A stretch of 64,000 nucleotides of DNA, taken from Diaporthe sp. PMI_573 (lineage: Eukaryota > Ascomycota > Sordariomycetes > Diaporthales > Diaporthaceae). Below are positions 45,568 through 55,647 of the stretch, one piece after another. Both the position numbers and the translations under genes were made by a program. The notes beneath the pieces are model-generated. The model did no database searches. It was not told where the DNA came from and saw only the letters and a list, made by a program, of their open reading frames with translations. Location: assembly GCA_021399435.1 (NCBI GenBank), contig JAJTUP010000016.1, positions 1,116,001-1,180,000 on the forward strand, in the 5' to 3' direction. Within the stretch, counting starts at the first letter, position 1, and each line of letters opens with the position of its first letter.

Positions 45568-47844
45568 ATGTTTGGCACACTCTCACAAATCAGTAAGTTC
45601 TAGCCTCCGTCCAGCCTCAGCCGTCGGCTGTCAACCTCCCTCCACACCTGCCTGGGCTGCCCAGGTACTGGGCATACGATGTGTGTTTTGATACGGTATG
45701 GCAGCTGCATGGTATAGTTCACCGGCCAAGACGTCACAGCCTGTCACCTCGCTGTCGTCCTGCCTTTCTCGTTTTCAGACGAACCACCTGCCCGTAATGG
45801 AGGCACCAAGCGCCAGGCACGCCTCACAATGCATTGAGATCCCGTGGTCACATCCTGCATCCGGAAAGTCAAGCATCTCGCAGGCCAGATCACGCTTCGT
45901 CAAGCTCGACGGTAGTGTAGCGGCTCGGGAGTTTCAACCTCTTGTCTTGCTTGACACTGTATGATCGACCCTGCACCATGCCCACACCCCAGCCCCGGGA
46001 GGGAGCCTTACACTGCTGTTTCTTGTGTGCATCACCCGTCTGCATCACTCACCTCTATTTGCCACCTCACTCGCTCTTCGTGTTGGCTGCCATGCCGCAA
46101 TTATTCTGTTCCGGCTAACCGAGTCACCTCAGTCCCCCCGGTGCCTCCGCCGCCCGAGGGCCCACCCAAGGATGTTGCACCACCCACCCCCATCGACCTC
46201 CCGCAATGTCGGCCAAGAGCGTCCGAGGGCCGATCAAGTGACTCGGCAGGTGCGCCGGCACCACATCTGACGTCCATCCTGCAGAGTCTGGTCCGCCCGC
46301 CAGACCAGGTCGGCGTTGCCCATCTCGAAGCACTCGGCGTCGACGTGGCCGCAGACGTGCCGCTCACAGAGCTCGTGCCAGACCCCTCGTGTCTGCCGGA
46401 CTTTGCCAGGTGGGACACCCTGTCTCGTGAAGAGGCACACATCAGTGACTCCGAGTCCCATCCAAAATTGGACAACGGGAGACTGGCCTCCGGGCCGTCC
46501 AAGTACGTCGATCTCCGACAGAGCCTCGCTACCGACAACGAGAAGGCGTTCCGGGCTGTGAGGAGGGTTGCCCCCAAGCCTGGGGAGCAGTATGTCAGGC
46601 TTGGTTACTGCCACGAGTTCTTTCGTCACCTCGAGTCTCTGACTGGTTTCTGGGATGATACCTCGAATCCGAAGCCCTCGGACCCCACGGGCGACAACCC
46701 CCCCGAGGGCGGCCAAGAGAACTATGGCTGGTATCGCACAAGTGCCGGCAACGCCATGCCCGCACAGTACCGCACACAGCTGCTCACGTCGTTCCTGAAG
46801 TTGATCATCTACGATTTCTCATGCAATGTCATGTCACGGCAGGAGCCACGCCTGTACATCAGATCGCCCCCGGCCCAATCTCAAGCCGAGTCTCCCGCCC
46901 CGGCCCGGCGCCACTCTTACTTCTCATCCGGATGCAACTTCGTGTTCCGCATGCCCACTGACCGTGAGTCCGCCAAACGCGGTATCGTCGAAGGTCCCAT
47001 CGCGGCGGTCAGCCCGCGGCACACCACCGTCTTCCCGCCACACGGGCGGGAGCGCGAGTCCGTCATCGACCTGTCCAGGGAGGTGATCGCAGCGCTGATC
47101 ACGGCCCAGCACCGCGCGCGCGAGGGCCGCACAGAGCAGCGGCCCGGCAAGGACATGTGGTGGACGACGAGGCCGCGCTGGGGCGGCGGGCCGGGCGGGC
47201 CCATCGGCAAGGAGGCCGAGGCCCTCGAGGCCAGGGACGCGTCCGCCGTGGTACTCGGCGACAAGGACGAGCGGCCCGTGGACCCAGGGCGGTCCGTGGC
47301 GGCCGAGGGCGACCCCGGTGTCGTCGGTGCGGTGGCATCTGCCCCGAACGGGCCCATCATCAGCCCGCGACAATACATGCTGCCGCCGCCGACGTCGTCG
47401 CGGGTCGGCACCGGCCACCAGCAGCCTCAACCCAAGCGCCCGAAGAAGGGCCTCGCCGTCTACGACGCGTACAGGATGGTGCGGCCGCCCGCGATGCACT
47501 GGGACCCCAAGACGAGGTACACGCCCGTGGGACGGCGGCGCGGGACTGATTATGATGATGTCTTTGTCATATCGTCACTGTTCCACCACATCTCAGTCCT
47601 GCGCGTCAGGGTCCCGGACCGCCTGCTGGAGGTGCTGGACGGCGCCCCGACCCCGGACGGCAGGGACTGGGGCGCTGTGCGGGTCTGGCGGACGCGGTGG
47701 CTCGACTTCTTTGTTCCCGAGGACAGGGTCGAGGCCATGAAGGCCGTCTGGGCCGTATCTGCTTATTCGATGAGGGCCATGGATGGCCCTCATGCGGATG
47801 CGGATGCGGGCGGCGGGGTGGACGTGGACCAGCCGAGGGCATAG
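45568..47844 (+). CDS. Conserved-looking fungal protein of unknown function
   Basis: Two exons: 45568-45592 (only 8 codons plus one base, beginning MFGTLSQI) and 46133-47844, giving 578 aa. The 540-nt intron has donor GTAAGT, branch GGCTAACC and acceptor CTCAG. The spliced frame runs straight into the Pro-rich start of the large ORF, which otherwise has no convincing ATG before its first compact region. Residues 9-60 are proline-rich. A folded region at about 165-270 contains FRHLESLTGFWDD and YGWYRTSAGNAMPAQYRTQLLTSFLKL. The tail has FHHISVLRVRVPDRLLEVLDG and WLDFFVPEDRVEAMKAVW. These blocks look like a conserved fungal family, but I cannot name it. No signal or membrane segment. Confidence 0.75.
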
Positions 47845-49003
47845 GGCACCCATTGGGCATGCATTGAGTAGCAGTCACTTGGTCGACTCAGCCTCGTCAA
47901 CACGAAGTCCTCGGCAGTTGTTTGTCACGGCTGGTGGCCTGAGATGGCGGCTTGGCCACGTTGATGGGGCCGCCTGAATCTTGACGGACAGGGGTGATAA
48001 AACTTGGCGGTGGTTTCGGAGATAGTGGCATGTTCATGGCAGTAGACTTGCCGAAAGGCGGATAGAACACGGAATATACAGGACGGCAATTGCATTGGCC
48101 ATTCAGGCAACGTCTTGACTTGTTTCCACGCGTGATGTGAGTTTCGCCATGGTCGTCACAATGAGCTAGGGAATTTATCTTGCTCTGTGCCGTTCCGGTG
48201 GATGTTTCAACCCTGTTCTTTATTGTTTCCAGAAGACGAGCAGACACTACTTCACTGCGAGCCGGTCTTGGAGAGAGAATCCTTGGCTCTACCATTCGTG
48301 TTCCAACTCGGAGCTGGGCTCTAAACAATGCATCCACGCATGACAGCCTGACTGCTCACCTGAACCATTGACATTTTTACTAAGTCGCTGGTTTGGCGCA
48401 GGATCGGACATCGAATCGGCAAATGCTGGTATTCGATCTTGAAGTATTGGTTTACAACACCAGGAGAGAATCGTGTCAAAGTCATCACATCTGCTAAAGT
48501 TCTCTGATACTCAACGTCCCCTTGGTTCACCGTGACTTCTTCTTAGCCCCTCCCGTCGAGCTCGTTCCGCCAGCCTTTCTATCATCTCCCTTTCCCTTCT
48601 TCACGTCAACGACCCTTCTCTCCAGTACTAATGCAAGTGCCTCCTGACCCACAGCGCCCTGAATCAGCAAGCTCTCATAATCAGCGGAGTTTCCCATACC
48701 TATGTCTCCTTGCAAGCTAAATGCGCTTCATTGCCTTCGAAACGGTCGAATACACCATGAGCCTCCCCATGCTCATTTTTCTGGTCAGAAGTTGGAGACT
48801 CTGGTTTCGTTTGCTTTGAGTAGACGTTGCTGTTTGCTTCGAGAGGATCAGATTGGTTGTGGCCGGGACGTCTCTCAAGGCGTTGTTCTGAGAGCTGCAA
48901 GGACTTGATTCCCTCGCCATTATCAACGGCCGTGGCTTGCTCATCCGTGACCATAATAAGGGCTTTAGAAATTGTCCCGTATCAGTAACGAGTCAGAAGG
49001 AGG
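47845..49003 (-). pseudogene. Broken minus-strand coding remnants downstream of HeLo gene
   Basis: Three minus-strand open stretches in different frames cannot be joined by plausible introns. 48954-48700 reads VTDEQATAVDNGEG...FDRFEGNEAHLACKE. 48715-48527 reads GDIGMGNSADYESLLIQGAVGQEA and ends in Lys-Lys-Lys-Ser-Arg. 48337-47897 contains a Cys cluster CLNGQCNC. The translations look protein-like and follow directly after the HeLo exons, so they may be the decayed C-terminal part of a longer HeLo protein. The Gly/Asn-Ser segment is vaguely like the repeat-type signalling tails of fungal HeLo proteins. A splice solution that I missed remains possible. Confidence 0.4.
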
Positions 49004-49839
49004 TCAACAGGAAGTCCAAATGACTCTCACGCCATTGGCATCGATTGAATCATGGAACCATGTCTTGCTTTGATAATGACGAGACTCTGCCTTTGTCCAG
49101 GATACTGAACGTTTCTCTGGGCCGTTGTTCTGAGCCATTTCGCGTCTGCCTTGAAGAGTCTCGGTAATCTTCTCGAGGTTGCTCAGCAGGAAGTCAAGCT
49201 GTTCGATGATGCTGTCAAATCTCTTCCTATCCTGAAACACCCAAAGAACTTTGAGTGGGAGAGAGAGAAGAAGTTGTGGGATGCGTGGGTGAGGAGTCCG
49301 GGAAGAAGCCCCGCTACCAGTGGGCAGGCTGATGCCTGGAACAACTGAATGTGACCAGCAAGGCAACTTCAAAGAACACAGCTGAGAGGTTGGATACGAA
49401 CTCAGCCTTGAAGGAAGCAAAAGCGTAAGAGTCAGAGTTTAGCTCCAGATCAGGCAGAGAGAGGAGGGCAGATATACTTGAGATCCCGCTGATGACTCGG
49501 ACTCCGAAGGCAGTGCCTTCTAGACATCCTATTGGTTTTATCGAGAAGTATTTTTATACGGCTCAAGGTCTCTTCTATCAGTAACAGTACCCCGCATGCC
49601 GATGAATCGACGGTGTGGTTGCTGTGGGTGTCAGGAGGAGGTATGTCGACGGGCTGCGTTCCTCGGGCTGAGCCCCAGTCGTGAAGACGCTGCTTAATCA
49701 AGTTGAATTTGGTCAGCGCCATTTTCAAATCCCCCGCTCGGTTCTTTGCACTTTCAAGGTACTCGGAAATCTCAACACAGGTCGATATAAGCCCTACGAG
49801 AGCAACGCCTCCAAGGACCAGGCCGGCGGCTTCGGCCAT
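49004..49839 (-). CDS. HeLo-domain protein (fungal cell-death/incompatibility type)
   Basis: Two exons, 49839-49478 and 49406-49004, with a 71-nt intron (donor GTATAT, acceptor TTCAAG), giving 254 aa. The N-terminus MAEAAGLVLGGVALVGLISTC...LESAKNRAGDLKMALTKFNLIKQRLHDWG is a typical HeLo start: a hydrophobic first helix, then the LxxxKLxxxxxRLxxWG pattern. A later VLWVFQDRKRFDSIIEQLDFLLSNLEKIT is the family's second conserved block. In HET-S and related proteins this domain forms membrane pores when activated by an attached amyloid motif. As modelled here it stands alone. A GTGAGA donor at 49030 could instead splice to coding-like sequence at 48954-48527, but the phase does not fit, so loss of a C-terminal part is suspected. 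Confidence 0.65.
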
Positions 49840-50817
49840 GCTGCATGTCGAACGAAGTGCCGAACGGCGGCCGAGTTGGAGTTGGGAGAGGAGTTCGTCT
49901 CGAGTTCGTTAAAGAAACAGCAGAAGTCAGTAATTTGGTTTCATGAGTAGAAAATCCGCATTCTTAGGCTCTGTCACTGCATAAAATATTAGCCCTGCTT
50001 CTTCTTGAGTGGCAAGGCATACCCCATATCATCTATGCTCCTCAAAAAGAGCAAGCATTTGGCCCTACTTCTATCGATTTCTTGCACTGGCTGAGTACAG
50101 CCACTTAATTCCAGGCAGAGTCTTCTCTTTGTCAAAGTAGTCGTTTGGCAAATGGGAACGTTCCACACCTCGTGGAATACTTCCGATGTTGTTAGCAGGA
50201 CCTGGTGTTGACCTCCCTTTCTAGGCTTGTCCAAGGTCGCATTCATAAGCACGATATGGATAATTGAACTGAATGGTGGCATGCTGTGTAGCCACCGATG
50301 TGCCCCTTTGATGCACGCTATATCCACCGACTCCAACCTTTCGAGAGAGGACGCAAACAAGGCCACCAACGACGGCCTCAGAAGAAAAAAAGTGTAAGAA
50401 AGCCCATAAAAGGAGCCAAGGTCGGTAAGGGTGGGTAAGAGTGAGTGAGGGCCGATTTCTCATGCTTCCGGAGCGCATCGAGTGCCACTGCGGACGGGGC
50501 TTGCGGACGATTACACATGCAGTCACACCCTGCAGGTATCGCTCTGAGATTGAAACAGAAAAGGATGAAAAGAGAGAGCGAAAGCAGAGGTAACCCAAAT
50601 TAAACCTTGGCGAGGCACACAGCACCATAATCCACGTACGCCCATGCGCAATGTTTGGTTCGGCAATGATCTGAGTTGCAATTAAATGCCGGCATGGCTT
50701 CGGGCAATTGTTGACAGCCCATTTCCTCAAAGGTCTTTTGTCTCCAAATTCCAAGCGAATCTTGTGGTTGTACAAGGGCGGACTTTTATTGACGTGCTTC
50801 AAGAAACGTATATACCT
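49840..50817. promoter_or_regulatory. Divergent intergenic region, HeLo gene / unknown gene
   Basis: 978 bp between two divergent starts. A 234-codon open frame on the minus strand overlaps the plus gene's first exon and shows no domain. No specific regulatory site assigned. Confidence 0.35.
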
Positions 50818-51968
50818 ATGGCTGAACAGAAAACCAGCAGTAGAGAGCCTGATCCGGTAGACGTCGACCTCGACCTGGGCACTGGTATCGGTGTGGTCAT
50901 TAACATAGGCCACAAATGCAGCCACCTGACCACAAGCAACAGCGCGACCGGTTCACAAACTCGAAATTTCCACCTCATGGATGGTGCAGGTGGGAACAAT
51001 AACCATATGGGCAACGACTCCCACGACGACTCGACGGCCATCTCCGGGACAAGTAAGGGCACCCACTGTTGTTAAACCTGTAGTCAACTGGGCTGACAGA
51101 GATGTGTTTTGTTTTGTTTCAGTTTATGGGTCGAACTTGACTCCTCGAACGAGAAACACCAGCGAGGTCCGGGCGAGGTCGGTGCCGCCGCCGACGATAG
51201 AGCACATCACCATCCACTCAACAGGTCTACCTGAACCGCCTTCTTCCATTCTTCTCAGACCGCCCTACCACATCCCCGCCGGACGGCAGTACTCTGAAAG
51301 CACACGATCACCCCCGGGTCTACAAGACCTCGAAACCTCCAAACCACGAAGCAGTTCGCTCTCTGCACTGGCGCGGGACGAGGCCAGGTCCGGCGGCTCC
51401 GACTCACCTAGTGAGAGACGAAGGCCCTGCACAGCCACATATCCAGGCCACACCGTCTTCAGCCTCGCCTATCCCCCGTACATCGACAAGCCGCCCCACC
51501 AGGACGTCGCGATCCAGCACATCCACTGCGAACCCGAGGCGTCCCTGCAGACGGACTGGATCGACAGCCAGCTCCTCGGGCGGGTCATCGAGCTGTCGGC
51601 TGAGGACACCCACCTCCACCGGCGGACCATGGTCGTGATGGCCGTCTCCACAGGTGCCAGGTTCCTCCAATGTCTACATGTCTGCCGCCATCCGGAGATG
51701 CTCAAGAACAGCGCGGGGTTTTATGAGACACATGTTGCTGTTGTTGAGAAGCTCGGGGCGGAGGACCTGCTTCATATCCGGAGGTGCTGCTATTGTCATA
51801 GACCATCCTGAGACTTACGCTTTAAGAAGACACTGTTATATTAACTACCAGCATGTTTGGACAGTGCGAAGAGATGTGGGCTTCAGAAACATCTGGTTGG
51901 TTGATGATTTCCAGAGGCTCAAGCATAGTTTCAGGGAGGCGCAGACGATGCTCTATCAGGACGAATAG
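50818..51968 (+). CDS. Unknown protein divergent from HeLo gene
   Basis: Proposed exons 50818-51052, 51123-51783 and 51830-51968, giving 344 aa. The first intron (70 nt, GTAAGG...TTTCAG) is clear. The second would be only 46 nt (or 43 with the alternative acceptor), but it is needed to enter the frame encoding WTVRRDVGFRNIWLVDDFQRLKHSFREAQ, a strongly protein-like C-terminus. Without it the frame ends at 51811. Residues 1-90 are Asn/Gly/Asp/Ser/Thr-rich with a hydrophobic GIGVVINIG core. The middle is Pro/Ser-rich and the last 140 aa look globular (YPGHTVFSLAYPP, FLQCLHVCRHPEMLKN). No known domain recognised. Confidence 0.55.
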
Positions 51969-54008
51969 AAATTAGAATAGAGAGAGAACGCCTTCTACAG
52001 CATGCATTTCCACATTACCATCTTGTAACAAACAAGACAATGTCGAGAACAGTTAAACCATTGGCACATCCAATTTAGGGCATGTTCTGTACCTAGTTAG
52101 CTTCACTGGCAAACGTTGCACATGCTGGAGACGTGCATATGAGTCCTGCGCGGATCTGTGTTACCAAGGAAGATGCTACATACATATCCTACTCCTGATG
52201 ACTGAGGGTCCCGAGTACCCGAGTTGGGTTAGGAGAGTCGAAAATCAAATGTCCTGCCTTGTTTGTAGCTGCAGAGGCCCTTGTGTCAATCCACTCTCAT
52301 TTATTCCTTTCCTGCAGGTTGGCCAATCACCCAACTTAGCTGGGGTTCAATCAACGAAGAACCAGGTCAGTAGCTGAGAATGGAGCTACAGCCCCTGCGT
52401 TTGTGAACCCGAGAAGAAATGAAGGTTAATCTTCTGGTCAAGGCCAGTCATACTTGAGCTGAACATGAGCCAAAGCAGGGCCGTGGCCCGGGCCGAGCAC
52501 AACTTGATGAGACACTCATGTAAATATATGTCCACTCGGTTATGCAGGACAGGCCTTGCTGTCCATTTCCCGACATCTCAAAGTTTCAACATATGAGGCT
52601 CATCTCGCTTGGACCGCCGGTCTAGAAGCTGCTTGCAACATGCTCGTGTCCATTTTGTCGTTCATTCGAAGCCGCAGTCACAATGAGCCTTGGCAGCATA
52701 TCAAGAACTCGGAATATTGCTTGGAGACCTTGTCTGTGGAAAGGACTCTTCACAATTCAACGTAACCAACTCTAATTGGTTATTGAATGCTGTATTACAC
52801 CCGAGTGGCGCTTCAGGCAACTGAATTGAGTCCATGCCCGACGGTGCCAAGTCGCCGTCGGTCCTGCTCTGAGTATCAAGGCATGTGGGAGCGAGACGTG
52901 TCGATGCATTCTCATCTCATTGGTCGTGCAGCAACGCATCACCTAGGTAAACCATCTCGTCGGCCACTCGGCTTCAGGGCCAGGTTCGCCCCCCCCCCCC
53001 CACCCCGCCATCCCCACACCACTTCGGTTGAATGAAGCAGCCATCCTTCTGACAGGCAAGGGCCTGAGGCCTGGTGGCAAGATTAAGCACCGCGCCACGG
53101 CGAGGCGGCTGATGTGAGCTAAGTTTAGCCCCGGCTCTTGGGCACACAGCACGCCCCAACTGTAGCTGTGTGGTTCAGGGTGGATGCGCAGATAAGAGTC
53201 AATCTTGGGTGTGATGGGAGGAGCGAACTATTGCAAGGGTATAGGTTCTCCAGACGCGGGCCGCGATGGTGTGATGAGGCCTGGGCGGCCAGCGTAGCAG
53301 CTCCTCTGGAGACGGCCCCCAAGGACGTTGGCGGGCGGCAGGAAGAAACAAGACGGGTCGAGACGGGGTGTGGGCTGTCTGGGCTGTCTGGGCCAGTGGG
53401 CGCCGCCATTGGCTTGTTAACGCAGCGAGGCGACGCGTGCCCATCAGCCGACGCCGGCAGTCCCGCGCTATTCCCCAGGCGGGAGGCTTAGGAGCTTGCA
53501 GGAGTGGCATTGCAGACAGGACAGGGCAAGGCGAGCCGCCCTCCGAAGGCTGTGGACTCCCTGCTGCTACTCAGGTGTAGAGGCCAGGCGCAGGAACCAG
53601 TACGCAGATGGCGCCGGCGAGTTCGACCATGTCATTCACTGACGAGGGGGGCTTCCTGAAGGGGTGTCACTTGTCGCATGCTGTCTGCCCACACACAAAG
53701 GGATGTCCATCGCGCCGGCGAGTAAGCTGTGCCCGGAAGTGACCAGATGCGAGATTGAGGACCGAGGCAGAGACAGCTGAGAAGGGACGGGGAGGCCGGG
53801 AGGACTTTTGAAGAAGGGCACGATAGGAGGACAGCGACAGAATGGCAGATTATCTGAGAGATTATCTGGCCGTCAGGGTGGTTGCATCTGGCAGAACGAT
53901 ACAGGAGGCGCCCGGCTAGGACGGCGCGTGGCCCTGATGGCTGTGTCCAGGTAGTCGGGTTAGTGAGGAAGAAAAGTCAGGACTGTAGTATGAGGGTGAG
54001 TGAGGCGT

Positions 54009-54041
54009 GCAGGTTGCAGGTTGCAGGTTGCAGGTTGCAGG
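54009..54041. repeat. (GCAGGTT)n tandem repeat
   Basis: Four perfect 7-bp units plus five bases. Confidence 0.95.
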
Positions 54042-54345
54042 GAGCATTGCGTTTGGGCTGTTGGCGGCTGCGGCTTTGATCGGCGGTGCCATGGCCGGAT
54101 TGCACTAACAGGCTGGCGGGCAGTGCTTCGCCTTACGGGCAAAGCCGACGCATGCAAGTCGAGTTACGCAGTATATTCTGGATGATGGCATCGACATCGA
54201 TATCTCCGGGGCGACCACGACAATGCCATGGAAAAATGCAATGCATTTTGTTAATCTAGGTCAGCAGTGAGACACAGTGCGCCACTGCATGCATCATCGA
54301 TTGCCGTCTGGGGAAGGTTTTGTCGCGCTCTTGCTCTTCCTCTCG

Positions 54346-54380
54346 CATGGCATGGCATGGCATGGCATGGCATGACATGG
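54346..54380. repeat. (CATGG)n tandem repeat
   Basis: Seven pentamers with one variant (CATGA). Confidence 0.95.
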
Positions 54381-55087
54381 CATCGTCCCCACGAGATACA
54401 CACACGCAATAAACCTTGGAGTGTGCCGTAGTAGAGTCGAATTGCCTGTAAGAGGAGTAGGACTCGGTACAGGGTACATAGGACACAAGGTGACCCCACA
54501 GGCAGATTGGGCAGAGCATCATGTACTGCATACACTGCCTCCGCCGGGGCCGGATGGCGAACCGTCGTTGTTTCCCCTCCGCTCCACTCCAGGCCCCATG
54601 TCCCGTTGGTGCCCCAGTGCCCCATGTCGCCTGGTTCGCTATGCCCAACCAAACCCTGTGAAGGCGCGCTCCTCCTCCTTCCATTCCCCTCTTGCCCTCC
54701 TGGTCCCCATCATCAGCACAGCAAACGGCGCTGCGCCTTCGCAGCACCTTTCCCCACCTATGATGCTCCCCTTACCTAGTCGCTAGTCTACTGCCCGTCC
54801 CCGTGTCTTCTAGGGCCTTGGCTCCTCGTGGGCTCGCTCTGCTGGTCTGGCTTGGTCCGAGCACACGACCGTCTTGGTTCCGTCGCAGCAGCCGTGTATT
54901 CTATTCACGGAACCCACACTGTGACGGTGGCTTGGGCCCAGTGTGAACTCCAATAACACAAAGGGACCCTTTAACCTTTAACCTTTTCTCCGTCTTGCAT
55001 CTTTAAACCCCCATCCCGTCCCTGTGGTCCTGGTGCCTGTGTCTCACTCGACCCTCCTCACCGCCGCGTCACAGCGTCGATCAAGGA

Positions 55088-55150
55088 ACATTCTACATTC
55101 TACATTCTACATTCTACATTCTACATTCTACATTCTACATTCTACATTCT
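55088..55150. repeat. (ACATTCT)9 tandem repeat
   Basis: Nine perfect 7-bp units followed by a T8 run, about 500 bp upstream of the metacaspase start. Confidence 0.97.
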
Positions 55151-55647
55151 TTTTTTTCTTCTTCTTCCTGGCGACGGGTGAACAGGAAGCAATAAATCCT
55201 GCTCTGCCCCTGCCTCTCCCACACCCCCCGGTCCGGTTGTGTTGTACGCACGTACATACACGGTAGACGCTCATACCCTCGACTTACTTACTGCGCCCGC
55301 CCTGCCCCTCTCGGGTGATCCATAATCAACCCACCCAGCTCTGCTCAGCCCGCCCCGAAAAACCCACCCGACTCTCAGACCGGCCGGGCTCTGACGTCGT
55401 GCCCTATACTACACCCTTTTATCGCATCGCATCGCATTCACCGTCGCGTCGCCGGCTCGTCTGGCCTCATCTTGCGCCGTCCGCGCAGCCCTCTTCCAGC
55501 CCTCTAATCTTTTTCGACGGCTCTGCAAGAGGGTGCGCATAGAAACCTCTCTCCCCCCCCACATCCCACATCCCACATCCCACGACGCACGACGCCCGAC
55601 GCACGACCCAGCAACCAACTCGTTTCAGCACCCAGCCTTCGCCCGTC

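Larger units (their letters stand above)
51969..55647. other. 3.7-kb gene-free region with microsatellites
   Basis: No supported gene. Tandem repeats are listed separately. A run of 13 C is at 52989-53001. The last 600 bp are C/T-rich with TTTCTTCTTC tracts, as in a long fungal promoter or 5' UTR of the metacaspase gene. Confidence 0.45.

Noticed and set aside
47157..47740. Arg-rich ORFs in alternative frames of the 578-aa gene
   Set aside because: Frame shadows of a G/C-rich coding exon.
50221..50925. 234-codon minus-strand ORF between the HeLo gene and its neighbour
   Set aside because: Overlaps the better-supported first exon of the plus gene, with no domain-like blocks.
55088..55150. 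CRISPR-like array
   Set aside because: Head-to-tail 7-bp units without spacers in a eukaryotic genome; a simple minisatellite.
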